44,295 bases of DNA, taken from Rhodanobacter sp. GTDB taxonomy: Bacteria; Pseudomonadota; Gammaproteobacteria; Xanthomonadales; Rhodanobacteraceae. The DNA lies in assembly GCA_004298015.1 (NCBI GenBank), contig SCSE01000021.1, positions 1-44,295 of the forward strand, written 5' to 3'. A model generated the notes under the pieces. The model made no database searches. It was not told where the DNA came from and worked only from the letters and a program-made list of their open reading frames with translations. The position numbers were made by a program, and so were the translations under genes. Positions 1 through 8,654 of this stretch are shown here, one piece after another (position 1 is the stretch's first letter; each line of letters begins with the position of its first letter).

Positions 1-396
1 TCCCGTGGCACCAGCAAGGAACACTTCATACGCGCGGCAGTCGAGTCGATGGCGTACCAGACACGCGACGTGCTCTCAGCCATGCAGGCCGATGCCGACA
101 TCGAGCTGAAGGAACTGCGAGCCGACGGCGGTGCGATCGCCAACAATTTTCTGGCGCAATTCCAGAGCGATATCCTGAACGTGCCGCTCCTGCGTCCCCA
201 GGTTGCAGAAACCACGGCCCTGGGCGCCGCCTATCTCGCCGGCCTGGCAACCGGCTTCTGGACCAGCCGCGAGGAGATCGCCGGCCAATGGGCGGTTGAC
301 CGGCGCTTCACCCCGTCGATGCCCGAGGACAGGCGCGATGCCTTGTACGGCGGCTGGAAGCAGGCGGTGCAGGCAACAATGGGCTACCGGGTCTGA
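1..396 (+). CDS. glpK: Glycerol kinase, C-terminal part (5' end outside window)
   Basis: The reading frame is open from the first base and ends at the TGA at 394-396, giving the last 131 residues. Glycerol kinase phosphorylates glycerol to sn-glycerol-3-phosphate in the cytoplasm (FGGY sugar kinase family). The tail carries the diagnostic C-terminal FGGY-domain signature: an ADGGA segment, then N-x-FL-x-QFQ-x-DIL, V-x2-LRP and [14 protein letters not shown], ending in a helical G-F-W region. These are the adenine-binding and hinge elements conserved in GlpK. Residues upstream, including the phosphate-binding loop and glycerol site, are outside the window, so integrity of the whole gene cannot be judged. 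The next gene is a porin 214 bases downstream; no strong terminator is seen between them. Confidence 0.95.
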   Translation, partial: SRGTSKEHFIRAAVESMAYQTRDVLSAMQADADIELKELRADGGAIANNFLAQFQSDILNVPLLRPQVAETTALGAAYLAGLATGFWTSREEIAGQWAVDRRFTPSMPEDRRDALYGGWKQAVQATMGYRV

Positions 397-610
397 TACG
401 TCGTCGTGCTGCCATCGCGGGGAGGACGGCTGAATAGTCGTTGGCCATGACCATGCCGTCCACAGGGTAACGGTGAGTTGCCGCTGGTTCGCGCTTCAAC
501 TCATCGCATAGGTGTTTCCACAGGCGGGCAAACCACGCGCCTCAGCAAACGACCACGGCGTGGTTCTGCTGCGCGGTCTGCTGGCTGTCTTTCCACGGGA
601 GATTTGACCC

Positions 611-1930
611 ATGCGTATCAAAATTATCGGTATCGCCGCCATCACGTGGCTTGCGGTCGGCGCAGGTACACCTGCCATGGCGCAAGACATGAATTACAGC
701 GCCACTACGCTGAGCGGCAACTGGGGCGGCGTGCGTCAGCGGCTGCACGATGACGGCGTCGACCTCAGCGCCGACTACGTCGGTGAATTTGCCCACAACA
801 TCAGCGGCGGCAAACGAAAAGCCAGCGCCTACGCAGACCAGATCCATATCGGCGCACTGTTCGATTTCGGAAAACTTTGGGGATGGAGCGGCGGCTCGCT
901 TCATATCGACCTCAACGACCGCAACGGCCCCCAGCTCGATCAGAAAGCCGCGCTGGGAACCTTGCTGGAAACCCAGGAAATATACGGTGCCGGCCACGGC
1001 ACGCGATTGACGCGCTTCTACTACGAGCAGCAGCTGTGGAACGACCTCATCGACGTCAAATTGGGCCGCATGGACATCAGCGACAGCTTCTTCCCTTTCT
1101 CGTGCAACTTTCAGAACCTCAACTTCTGCGGCTCCCTGCCCGGCTACAACACCCAGGGTTGGTACAACTGGCCCGTTGCACAGACTGGTGGCGTACTGCG
1201 GATAAATCCAGGTCGCACGTGGTACGTCAAGCTCGGCATCTTCCAGGCGAACAAGAACAATCTGCTGCAGGCACGGGGCCTTGCCTTTGCGCCTACGGGG
1301 AAGAACCAGGGCACCCTGAGCCTGTTCGAATTGGGCTGGAAGACCAACCTCGCCGGCAATAGCGACCTGCCCGGTAGCTGGGCTATCGGCGGGTGGCACA
1401 ACAGCGGCAACTATCCGAATGTGGCATTTGACAGCAACGAGCAGCCGATCGCGTTGTCGGGCAGCGCCGCCAAACTCGAAAACAGCGTGTCCGGTACCTA
1501 CGCGATGGGCCAACAAAAAGTGCTCAACAACGACGCTGGTGGCGGACTGTCGATTTTCGGCAATTTCATGAAGGGCGACTCGAAGACCGACCTGGTCGAC
1601 GAGAAGATCTCACTGGGCCTTTTCTATGAGGCACCCTTCGCCTCACGCCCGCATGACCGCATCGGCTTTGCGATCGGCCGCGACCACGTGAGCGACCTGA
1701 TCGATGCAGCCGCACGCCAGTTCAACTACGCCGACCAACTCAGCGGCTTTGCGCTGGGGCCACGGATGCCCACGCCGGGCTATGAGTACGTCACCGAACT
1801 CAACTACAAGGCGCAGATCATCCCGGGTGCTTACCTGATGCCCGATATCCAGTATATCCACCACCCTGGCGGCACCCGTACCAAGGCTGATGCCACCGTG
1901 CTGGGCCTGCGGATTGCGTTGACTTTTTGA
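611..1930 (+). CDS. OprB-family carbohydrate-selective porin
   Basis: The protein has 439 residues. A Sec signal peptide (positive N-terminus, hydrophobic core, AMA-Q cleavage near residue 25) is followed by the OprB-family opening motif LSGNWGGVR and alternating aromatic/polar beta-strand segments, ending in a C-terminal Phe typical of outer-membrane beta-barrels. OprB porins form 16-stranded barrels that let sugars and other small polyols diffuse across the outer membrane. The length fits the family (about 400-460). A GGGAG ribosome-binding site lies 8 bases before the ATG. It follows glpK on the same strand, so a role in glycerol or polyol entry is plausible, but that is inference from position only. 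A hairpin terminator follows at 1971-1999. Confidence 0.88.
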   Translation: MRIKIIGIAAITWLAVGAGTPAMAQDMNYSATTLSGNWGGVRQRLHDDGVDLSADYVGEFAHNISGGKRKASAYADQIHIGALFDFGKLWGWSGGSLHIDLNDRNGPQLDQKAALGTLLETQEIYGAGHGTRLTRFYYEQQLWNDLIDVKLGRMDISDSFFPFSCNFQNLNFCGSLPGYNTQGWYNWPVAQTGGVLRINPGRTWYVKLGIFQANKNNLLQARGLAFAPTGKNQGTLSLFELGWKTNLAGNSDLPGSWAIGGWHNSGNYPNVAFDSNEQPIALSGSAAKLENSVSGTYAMGQQKVLNNDAGGGLSIFGNFMKGDSKTDLVDEKISLGLFYEAPFASRPHDRIGFAIGRDHVSDLIDAAARQFNYADQLSGFALGPRMPTPGYEYVTELNYKAQIIPGAYLMPDIQYIHHPGGTRTKADATVLGLRIALTF

Positions 1931-1970
1931 GGCACAAGTATCCCTCCCGGGTCAGCGATGGAAACCTGCA

Positions 1971-1999
1971 GCCGGGCGTCGAACCTTGCGGCGCCCGGC
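1971..1999. terminator. Hairpin between convergent porin and SET genes
   Basis: An 8-bp perfect GC-rich stem (GCCGGGCG / CGCCCGGC) with a 13-base loop lies between two convergent stop codons (1930 and 2008). There is no T-run on either side, so it may act as a weak bidirectional terminator or as an mRNA 3'-end stabiliser. Confidence 0.5.
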
Positions 2000-2007
2000 C
2001 TGCTCTG

Positions 2008-2475
2008 TCAGCGCCTGGGTTTGAGCAGCGTGCCGCTGCATGTCGGTGAACCGCACAGGCAGCGCCACAGCTTCTTCAACCGCGCGGTGTGCGGCACCTC
2101 GAGCACGATGCCGTAGTCGTAGGTGAGCTCTTCGCCGGGCTTGATCCTGCGCAGCGTCTCGATCACCACCTTGTCCTTGCGCGGATCGCCGCTGGAGCTT
2201 TCCTCGACCAGCGCGCGGCAGTTCGGCGCACAGCTGTGGTTGATCCAGCGTGCGCTGTTGCCTTGCTGGTTGGCATCGATGATGTACTGCTCGTTGAGTG
2301 TGAACAGAAAAGTATGCCCGGTTTCGCCGCCGTCGCCGTAAAGCGCATCAGCCTCATCATGGGTCAGCAATCGACCCTTGTATTCGATGACATGGTCACC
2401 CTTGGCCAGGGTCTGGCTGGCAAAAACTCCATTGCCATGGATCGGCGAGCGGCGGGCGATGATGCGACGGGTCAT
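2008..2475 (-). CDS. SET-domain protein (putative protein-lysine methyltransferase)
   Basis: The protein has 155 residues from the ATG at 2475; an upstream TTG at 2529 would add 18 residues with no family similarity, so the ATG is preferred. It is almost entirely a SET domain: a GxGxF-like opening (HGNGVF, residues 13-18), the pseudoknot motif NHSC (79-82) within an RWINHSCxPNC stretch, the catalytic-tyrosine segment ELTYDYG (116-122), and a post-SET zinc motif C-x-C-x4-C (139, 141, 146). Together these form the S-adenosylmethionine and lysine-channel architecture of histone-type lysine methyltransferases. Free-standing bacterial SET proteins of this size are known, but their substrates are mostly undefined; a target cannot be named. 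It is monocistronic, convergent with the porin. Confidence 0.87.
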   Translation of the reverse strand: MTRRIIARRSPIHGNGVFASQTLAKGDHVIEYKGRLLTHDEADALYGDGGETGHTFLFTLNEQYIIDANQQGNSARWINHSCAPNCRALVEESSSGDPRKDKVVIETLRRIKPGEELTYDYGIVLEVPHTARLKKLWRCLCGSPTCSGTLLKPRR

Positions 2476-2599
2476 GGACGGTCTGCTGGCGGAAGAGTGA
2501 TCCGCGATGATGCCTACACCGCGGCGCAATGGAAACCGCTTTTCCGCAGGCGCGTCGGGAGGAGCACCCTGTTCCCGGCACGTCGGCCCCTGCTAGTAT

Positions 2600-2615
2600 T
2601 CAAACAATCGTTTGA
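2600..2615 (+). promoter_or_regulatory. PsrA/FadR-like palindrome (TCAAAC-N4-GTTTGA)
   Basis: This is a perfect 6-bp inverted repeat with a 4-base spacer, directly upstream of and touching the GAGGTGA ribosome-binding site of the lipoprotein gene. A TAGTAT -10-like hexamer (2594-2599) abuts it. As I recall it, the consensus of the TetR-family fatty-acid sensor PsrA is (G/C)AAAC-N2-4-GTTT(G/C), which this site matches. The second gene downstream is an acyl-CoA dehydrogenase. The assignment is inference; no psrA gene is in the window. Confidence 0.5.
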
Positions 2616-2624
2616 GGTGAGCCC

Positions 2625-3107
2625 ATGAAACGACTGCTGCAAGTCTTGCTGCTTGTCCTGTCGACCGCCGGCCTGATCGCCTGCGGTCCGCCGCGCAAGA
2701 GCGTGTTTCCACCCACTGTGAGCATCCAGCAATTGTCGGTACTGGCGGGCGGCCAGTGGCGCTTGACGGTGCGGATCCAGAACAACAGCTATGCCGAGAT
2801 GGATTTCAGGTCGCTCGAAGGCCAGCTGCAAGTGGCTTCGCTGATGCCGATTCTTCTTGACGCGCGTTTCAAGCGGGATATCCCCGCGCTTGTCGGCGAC
2901 GTGATCCACCTCGACGTACTGCCCACGCCGGCGATGACCAAAGCCCTGCAGGCTGTCGCCGCCCGCGGCAGCAGCGGGTCGCTGGCCTATCGCCTCAGCG
3001 GCAGCACCATGGCCCGTCCCGAGCAGGAAAAACAGCCGCGCAATTTCAGCTTCAGCGGCAACGACTGGCTATCGCCGGTGCCCGGCATTCCCGGTACCTA
3101 TCGCTGA
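2625..3107 (+). CDS. Small lipoprotein, function unknown (possibly LEA14/WHy-like)
   Basis: The protein has 160 residues and begins with a lipoprotein signal peptide: MKRLLQ, a hydrophobic stretch and an LIAC lipobox with the lipidated Cys at position 20. Residue 21 is Gly, not Asp, which suggests sorting to the outer membrane. The mature part contains a beta-rich segment (SIQQLSV, WRLTVRIQNNS) of the kind seen in LEA14/water-stress 'WHy' domains found in proteobacterial lipoproteins; this is a similarity I recognise only loosely. The gene precedes the acyl-CoA dehydrogenase by 29 bases with no terminator between, so the two are probably co-transcribed from the promoter carrying the palindrome at 2600-2615. 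Confidence 0.75.
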   Translation: MKRLLQVLLLVLSTAGLIACGPPRKSVFPPTVSIQQLSVLAGGQWRLTVRIQNNSYAEMDFRSLEGQLQVASLMPILLDARFKRDIPALVGDVIHLDVLPTPAMTKALQAVAARGSSGSLAYRLSGSTMARPEQEKQPRNFSFSGNDWLSPVPGIPGTYR

Positions 3108-3136
3108 TCAACACCTAACCACCGAAGGACTTCTTC

Positions 3137-4912
3137 ATGACCCTCTACAAGGCACCGCTGGACGACCAGCGTTTCGCACTCTTCGACGTACTCGGCGCCG
3201 AAGCCGTGCTTACCCAACTCGAAGGCGGTGCGGAACACTCACGCGAGCTGATCGATGCCGTGCTCGAGGAAGCCGGCAAGCTCGCCGAGCAAATACTCGC
3301 GCCAACCAATGGACCGGGGGACGAAGAGGGCTGCCACTTCGACAAGGCCAGCCAGACGGTGACCACGCCCAAGGGCTTCAAGGACGCCTACCGCCAGTTT
3401 GCCGAAGGAGGCTGGTCCGGCCTGACCATGCCCGAGGCCTTCGGCGGCCAGGGCCTGCCCGGCGTGCTCGGCACCGCAACCACCGAGTTGTTCCAGAGCG
3501 GCAACCTGTCCTGGAGCCTGTACCCGCTGCTCTCCGAAGGGGCCTGCCATGCGATGGAAATGCACGGCACCGAGCAGCAGAAGGAGCAGTACCTGAAGCC
3601 GATCGTCGCGGGTCGCTGGACCGGCACCATGTGCCTGACCGAACCGCAGGCAGGTTCCGACCTCGGCCTGCTGAAAACCCGCGCCGAACCGGCCGACGAC
3701 GACAGCTACCGGATCACCGGCACCAAGATATTCATCAGCGCCGGCGAACACGACCTGACCGAGAACATCGTGCACCTGGTGCTGGCACGCCTGCCCGATG
3801 CACCCGCCGGCAGCCGTGGCATCTCGATGTTCATCGTGCCCAAGTTCAAGCTCAACCAGGACGGTTCGCCGGGCGAGCGCAACAGCGTCGCCGCCGGCGC
3901 CATCGAGCACAAGATGGGCATCAAGGGCTCGGCCACCTGCGTGATGAATTTCGATGCCGCCGAGGGCTACCTGATCGGCAAGCCGCACAAGGGCCTGGCG
4001 GCCATGTTCACCATGATGAATGCGGCCCGTCTCGCGGTCGGCGTGCAAGGCCTGGCACTGGCCGAGCGCGCGCTGCAGAACAGTCTCAACTACGCCCGCG
4101 AACGGCTGCAATCGCGCGCGTTGTCGGGCCCGAAGTTCCCCGACAAGCCAGCCGACAACCTGCTGGTGCAGCCCGACGTGCGCCGCATGTTGCTGACCCA
4201 GCGCGCCTTCGTCGAAGGCTCACGCGCGCTGGTGCTGTATACCGCGCTGCAGACCGATGTGGAATCACGCAGCACCGACGAGGCCGCGCGCAAGAAGGCC
4301 GGCGAACTGGTCGCGTTCCTGATTCCGATCGCCAAGGGCGTGGTCACCGAGCTGGCCCAGGAATGTACCAAGGAAGCGCTGCAGATCTACGGCGGTCACG
4401 GCTATATCGCCGAAAACGGGGTCGAGCAGTTCGTGCGTGATGCGCGCATCATCACCTTGTATGAAGGCACCACCGGCATCCAGGCAGCCGACCTGCTGGG
4501 GCGCAAGATCCTCCAGCTGCAGGGCGTCGGTTTCAAGCACCTCCTCGAGGAGATCAGCGGGTTCTGCCAGCAACACAGCGCCGACGAAGCCTTGCGCCAA
4601 CTGATCGGACCGCTGGCGGTATATGCCAAGCAATGGGGCGACATGACCATGACGCTGGCGCAGCGGGTACAGGCCAACCCGGAAGAACTTGGCGCCGCCG
4701 CCACCGACTACCTTTACTACTCCGGCTATGTGACCCTGGCCTACTTGTGGGCACGCAGCGTTGCCGCTGCCGAAGTGGGTTCGCCAACCGACGCGTTCAA
4801 GCAGGCCAAGCGCGACACCGCGGCGTTCTACTTCGCCCGCATCCTGCCACGCTGCCTGATGCATCATGCCGCCATCGAGGCCGGCGTGGTCAGCTTGCCG
4901 CCCATCGACTGA
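3137..4912 (+). CDS. Acyl-CoA dehydrogenase (ETF-dependent, long ~590-residue type)
   Basis: The protein has 591 residues. It begins with the short N-terminal module typical of this subfamily (YKAPLDDQRFALFDVL), then the ACAD N-terminal and middle domains (MCLTEPQAGSDLG flavin-contact motif) and the ACAD C-terminal domain with IYGGHGYI and the catalytic-base segment LYEGTTGIQ (Glu443). A final helical extension of about 130 residues marks the longer bacterial enzymes. These FAD enzymes oxidise acyl-CoA to trans-2-enoyl-CoA in beta-oxidation and pass electrons to ETF. The chain-length preference cannot be read from the sequence. The start is supported by AAGGAC 7 bases upstream. It is followed by a strong terminator hairpin. 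Confidence 0.93.
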   Translation: MTLYKAPLDDQRFALFDVLGAEAVLTQLEGGAEHSRELIDAVLEEAGKLAEQILAPTNGPGDEEGCHFDKASQTVTTPKGFKDAYRQFAEGGWSGLTMPEAFGGQGLPGVLGTATTELFQSGNLSWSLYPLLSEGACHAMEMHGTEQQKEQYLKPIVAGRWTGTMCLTEPQAGSDLGLLKTRAEPADDDSYRITGTKIFISAGEHDLTENIVHLVLARLPDAPAGSRGISMFIVPKFKLNQDGSPGERNSVAAGAIEHKMGIKGSATCVMNFDAAEGYLIGKPHKGLAAMFTMMNAARLAVGVQGLALAERALQNSLNYARERLQSRALSGPKFPDKPADNLLVQPDVRRMLLTQRAFVEGSRALVLYTALQTDVESRSTDEAARKKAGELVAFLIPIAKGVVTELAQECTKEALQIYGGHGYIAENGVEQFVRDARIITLYEGTTGIQAADLLGRKILQLQGVGFKHLLEEISGFCQQHSADEALRQLIGPLAVYAKQWGDMTMTLAQRVQANPEELGAAATDYLYYSGYVTLAYLWARSVAAAEVGSPTDAFKQAKRDTAAFYFARILPRCLMHHAAIEAGVVSLPPID

Positions 4913-4920
4913 GCGGCTTC

Positions 4921-4952
4921 AAGCCAACGCCCGGCACTCCGGGCGTTGGCTT
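4921..4952 (+). terminator. Rho-independent terminator after acyl-CoA dehydrogenase
   Basis: A perfect 14-bp stem (AAGCCAACGCCCGG paired with its complement) around a CACT loop starts 9 bases after the stop codon and ends in TTT. This is a canonical intrinsic terminator and closes the lipoprotein/dehydrogenase unit. Confidence 0.88.
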
Positions 4953-5098
4953 TCCGGCGCGACGAGTTCAGCCTGGCAGCCTGTCGGAGGCGAATTTTTC
5001 GGGCATCGGACGCCGCTGGCCGTCGCGATGCTGCCGGTGTTTCGGCCACCCGGGCTCTGCAGGTAGGATGGTGGAGTTGTCCACCCAGGGGAGTTGCC

Positions 5099-7072
5099 AT
5101 GAAGTCGTCTCGTGTCGCGGCCACCAGGTCCGCGCTGTTACCCGCGTTGTGCATGCTGCTGCTTGTCGTGAGCAGCGCCGTACTGGCCGCCGACCCGCCC
5201 GCCGCCAGGTACCCCGATTACCCCAGCGAGACCCCCGCCCACTTCACCCCGGTCACGCGCAGTTACGACTACGTGCGACGGGTGGTGATGATCCCGATGC
5301 GCGACGGCGTGAAACTGCACACCATCATCCTGATTCCGAAGGGCGCCAAACACGCCGGCATCCTGCTCACCCGTACCCCCTACGACGCCAAGGCGCTGAC
5401 CAGTCACAACCCCAGCGGACATCTCGGCCCGATGCTCGAGGGCTACGACAACGTCACCGACGTGATTCTCGAAGACGGCTATATCCGTGTGGTGCAGGAC
5501 GTGCGCGGCAAGTACGGCTCGCAGGGCGACTACGTGATGAACCGCCCGGTGCATGGCCCGCTCAATCCCACCCCTGTGGACGATGCCACCGACACGTATG
5601 ACACCATCGACTGGCTGGTGAAAAACATCCCCGAATCGAATGGCAAGGTCGGCACTATCGGCATCTCCTACGACGGCTTCGAGCCGTTGATGTCGCTGAT
5701 CCATCCCCACCCCGCACTCAAGGTCGCGGTGCCGATGAACCCGATGGTCGATGGTTGGCGCGGCGACGACTGGTTTCACAACGGCGCCTTCCGCGAACAG
5801 AACATGGCGTACATCTACGAGCAGACCGCCAGTCGCGACAACAGCATCAAATGGTGGACCAGCTACCACGACGAGTACGACCTGTTCATGCAGGCCGGTT
5901 CGGCCGGCGAGCTCGGCAGGCAATACGGGATGCAGCAACTGGGGTTCTGGAACAAGCTGGTGGCGCACCCTGCCTACGACGCCTTCTGGCGCGAGCAGGC
6001 GGTTGACCGGCTGCTCGCCGCGCAGCCGCTGAAGGTGCCGGTGATGCTGGTGCACAGCCTGTGGGACCAGGAGGACATCTACGGCGCGCTGGCGGTCTAC
6101 CGGGCCATCAAGCCCAAGGACACGACCGGCACCATGGTCAAGCTGGTGATCGGGCCATGGCACCACGGCCAGGAAATCGGCGATGGCAGTTCGCTCGGTG
6201 ATATCCGCTTCGGCAGCGACACCGGGAGATATTTCCGCGAACACATCCTGCGGCCGTTCCTGGCGCAATACCTCAAGGACGGAGCGCCGAAGGCCGACAT
6301 CGCCCCGGTCACCGCTTTCGAGACGGGCGTCAACCGCTGGCAACGGCTGAGCCACTGGCCGCTGGCCTGTGAGAGCGGCTGCCCCGCCAAGAGCCGGCCG
6401 CTGTACCTGGAGCCGGATCACAAACTCGGCTTCAACGCGCCGTCCGGCGGCACCGCCTTCGACGCCTACGTATCCGACCCTGCGCACCCGGTCCCATTCC
6501 GCGCCCGCCCGATCCAGCCGATCGGCTACGACCACGGCCTGACCTGGCCGCAGTGGCTGGTGGACGACCAGCGCGAAGCCTCCGGGCGCACCGACGTCGT
6601 CACCTACACCTCCCACGTGCTCACCAAGCCACTGACCATCAGCGGCTCGCCCGAGGTGCACCTGGTGGCCTCGACCAGCGGCACCGACAGCGACTGGGTG
6701 GTCAAGCTGATCGACGTGTATCCCGACCAGGTGGCGGCACAGCCGGCAATGGGCGGCTACCAGCTCGCCGTGGCGATGGACATCTTCCGCGGTCGCTACC
6801 GTACCGGCTTCGATAATCCACAGCCGCTGGCCGCGAACCAGCCGTTGAGCTACCGCTTCGCCCTGCCAGCGGCCAATCACGTGTTCCTGCCCGGCCACCG
6901 CATCATGGTGCAGGTGCAGTCGAGCTGGTTCCCGCTCTACGACCGCAATCCGCAGACCTTCGTGCCCAACATCTTCTGGGCCAAGCCGGCCGACTACCGC
7001 AAAGCCACCCAGCGCATCTATCACGCCCCGGGCAAGGCCAGCTACATCGCCTTGCCGGTGGTCGGCACATGA
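5099..7072 (+). CDS. Secreted CocE/NonD-family hydrolase (peptidase S15 / X-Pro dipeptidyl-peptidase fold)
   Basis: The protein has 657 residues from the ATG at 5099, chosen because GGGGAG lies just upstream and a Sec signal peptide (cleavage after VLAA, near residue 33) begins there. The N-terminal alpha/beta-hydrolase domain has the S15 nucleophile motif GISYDG with Ser190; the likely Asp is Asp323 (in LWDQED) and the likely His is His356 (in GPWHH), both spaced as in cocaine esterase. The C-terminal part is the jelly-roll X-Pro-DAP C domain (SGSPEVHL, NHVFLPGHRIMVQVQSSWFP). The family hydrolyses esters, cephalosporin-like acyl groups, glutaryl amides or X-Pro peptides; the substrate is unknown here. 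Periplasmic or secreted location is predicted. Confidence 0.9.
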   Translation: MKSSRVAATRSALLPALCMLLLVVSSAVLAADPPAARYPDYPSETPAHFTPVTRSYDYVRRVVMIPMRDGVKLHTIILIPKGAKHAGILLTRTPYDAKALTSHNPSGHLGPMLEGYDNVTDVILEDGYIRVVQDVRGKYGSQGDYVMNRPVHGPLNPTPVDDATDTYDTIDWLVKNIPESNGKVGTIGISYDGFEPLMSLIHPHPALKVAVPMNPMVDGWRGDDWFHNGAFREQNMAYIYEQTASRDNSIKWWTSYHDEYDLFMQAGSAGELGRQYGMQQLGFWNKLVAHPAYDAFWREQAVDRLLAAQPLKVPVMLVHSLWDQEDIYGALAVYRAIKPKDTTGTMVKLVIGPWHHGQEIGDGSSLGDIRFGSDTGRYFREHILRPFLAQYLKDGAPKADIAPVTAFETGVNRWQRLSHWPLACESGCPAKSRPLYLEPDHKLGFNAPSGGTAFDAYVSDPAHPVPFRARPIQPIGYDHGLTWPQWLVDDQREASGRTDVVTYTSHVLTKPLTISGSPEVHLVASTSGTDSDWVVKLIDVYPDQVAAQPAMGGYQLAVAMDIFRGRYRTGFDNPQPLAANQPLSYRFALPAANHVFLPGHRIMVQVQSSWFPLYDRNPQTFVPNIFWAKPADYRKATQRIYHAPGKASYIALPVVGT

Positions 7073-7215
7073 CGGTTGTCGCCTGAGCAGGACATGATGG
7101 AGATCACGATGAGGAACGCCAGCCATGGCACCCTCGTCGCCGACACGCTGCACCGACGCCGGACGGTGCGGCAGCAGGGCTGCAAACCCGGCACATCGTT
7201 GTCCAGGAGGTTCCC

Positions 7216-7626
7216 ATGAAGTGGCTGCTTTCGTTCATTGCAGGATTCGTCTCCACCCTGGTGTTTCACCAGGGCCTGTTGCAGGTGCTGCATCTGATCG
7301 GCGCCTTTCCGCATCGGGCCTGGAACATGGCGCCGGTACCGCCGCTTGGCGTGCCCGCGGTGCTGTCACTGGCGTTCTGGGGTGGCTTGTGGGGCATCCT
7401 GCTATGGGCTCTGGTCCGCAAGCAGCACGGCGGCAGACGCTGGCTCTGGGGCATGATCTGGGGTGCGCTGCTGCCCAGCATCGTCGCACTGTTCGTGGTG
7501 TTGCCGCTCAAGGGCATGCCGATGGCCGGCGGCTTCGACCCGAAACTGATCTTCGGCGCACTGCTGCTCAACGGCGTCTGGGGCCTGGGCGTGGTCGGCC
7601 TGATGAAGCTGTATCGGCAGGGCTGA
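7216..7626 (+). CDS. Small integral membrane protein, unknown function
   Basis: The protein has 136 residues. Four hydrophobic segments are visible (about residues 4-28, 45-70, 78-98 and 110-132), with a short positive loop KQHGGRR between the second and third. A strong AGGAGG ribosome-binding site lies 5 bases before the ATG, so it is probably translated. I do not recognise a named family. It is 143 bases after the CocE-like gene on the same strand and could be co-transcribed with it. Confidence 0.75.
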   Translation: MKWLLSFIAGFVSTLVFHQGLLQVLHLIGAFPHRAWNMAPVPPLGVPAVLSLAFWGGLWGILLWALVRKQHGGRRWLWGMIWGALLPSIVALFVVLPLKGMPMAGGFDPKLIFGALLLNGVWGLGVVGLMKLYRQG

Positions 7627-8079
7627 CGGCAAGACATGGGCCGACGGGTTGCAGGCCAGGCCACTGCCAATCCGTGGCTAACAACCACCGGCCGGCTCGT
7701 GTCGCCGGCACCGCCGGCCTGGCGATGTGGACTGCGCTCCCTCGGGTAAAGCTTCAAAGAGGCATGTTCCGTCCGCCGCGCTTCGTCATTCCGACCATGG
7801 CGGGGCCGGCGGGCCGTGCCCGCCCTACGCCGATACACGGGCCGCGACGGAAGTCCCGATCGCCCATCGGCTGCATCTGGAGTATCCCTTGAGCTGGCCA
7901 TCCTCGATCAGGGGGGGGCGGGCAAAATTTGGCAGACCGCAACTGCAAACAGCCATCTGGTGAGGATCTGTGGAAGTGAGAAGGCGACATGGGGTGAATA
8001 AGGACGGTCCAAGGGCTTTCGCGAATGCGCCGCAAGGTGTAGAAACAGCAACCACACCTCACGCTTTCCAAGCTCCCCG
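7627..8079. other. Intergenic region with a dispersed repeat
   Basis: No convincing gene is present in these 453 bases: short frames lack ribosome-binding sites and family signatures. The 5' part contains small GC hairpins (for example GCCGGC-rich stems near 7690-7725). The central part is a copy of the dispersed repeat described at 7771-7897. The 3' part up to the GNAT start shows no recognisable element. Confidence 0.6.
7771..7897 (+). repeat. Dispersed palindromic repeat, copy A
   Basis: This copy aligns along most of its length with the copies at 43959-44090 and 44127-44182 and with the shorter copy at 25142-25220. The shared order is CCGCGCTT, a TCAT-containing stretch, then the palindromic core GGCCGGCGG-N-CGTGCCCGCCCT, and, in the long copies, a right half with ATCGCCCAT, GCTGCA, TGGAGTAT and GAGCTGG. 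Copies differ by scattered substitutions and small indels, as expected of an old non-coding repeat family. Confidence 0.7.
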
Positions 8080-8553
8080 ATGACTGACACGACCCTGCTG
8101 ATTCGTCTGGCCGATGACGACGACGATTTCATTCTTGCGCTGGTGCCGCGCTTCGTCGATTTCACCCTGCCGCCGTGGCGACGCCGGCACGAATGCATCG
8201 AAGGCATCCGGGACGACCTGCTGCAGCATCTGGAGGATCAACCGGCGAACAGCTACCTATACGTGGCCGAGGACGCGGACGGTGAACGGGTCGGCTTCAT
8301 CCACCTGCAGCGGGCGGAGGATTTCTTTACCGGCCGCAGCAATTGCCATATTTCAGACCTCGCCGTGATGCCGGAACACGAAGGCAAGGGCATCGCCAAG
8401 GCGCTGCTGGCACATGCCGAGACCTGGGCCCGCGAACATAGCTGCCAGCTGGTAACGCTGGCGGTGTTTCCGGGCAACCAGCGCGCGCGCAAACTGTACG
8501 AGACGACCGGCTTTGCGCCGGACTTGCTACGCCTGGCCAAGCCGGTACGCTGA
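8080..8553 (+). CDS. GNAT-family N-acetyltransferase
   Basis: The protein has 157 residues, the usual size for a single GNAT domain. The acetyl-CoA-binding signature is visible as LAVMPEHEGKGIAKALL (about residues 93-110, the Q/RxxGxG/A loop in the form EGKGIA), followed by the motif B region VFPGNQRARKLYETTGF typical of the family C-terminus. It transfers an acetyl group from acetyl-CoA to an amine; the acceptor cannot be predicted. The start has no clear Shine-Dalgarno, so it is less certain than the rest. The gene is convergent with the RND operon. Confidence 0.88.
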   Translation: MTDTTLLIRLADDDDDFILALVPRFVDFTLPPWRRRHECIEGIRDDLLQHLEDQPANSYLYVAEDADGERVGFIHLQRAEDFFTGRSNCHISDLAVMPEHEGKGIAKALLAHAETWAREHSCQLVTLAVFPGNQRARKLYETTGFAPDLLRLAKPVR

Positions 8554-8561
8554 ATCGACAC

Positions 8562-8587
8562 CGCCAGCGGGTCGGGCTGGCGTCTTT
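8562..8587 (+). terminator. Terminator after GNAT gene
   Basis: A 7-bp stem (CGCCAGC / GCTGGCG) with a 7-base loop begins 9 bases after the stop codon and is followed by TCTTT. This is a plausible intrinsic terminator. Confidence 0.65.
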
Positions 8588-8614
8588 CCGCGAAAACATA
8601 CCTGGGTTGGGCAT

Positions 8615-8631
8615 GGCGGGCGCTGCCCGCC
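8615..8631. terminator. GC hairpin between convergent genes
   Basis: GGCGGGC-GCT-GCCCGCC, a 7-bp perfect stem, lies 24 bases beyond the RND transporter stop codon (which is at 8655 on the minus strand). It may end transcription of the efflux operon, or be a stray palindrome related to the repeat family cores; there is no T-run. Confidence 0.4.
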
Positions 8632-8654
8632 GCCTGTCTCAACCAGGACAGCAA

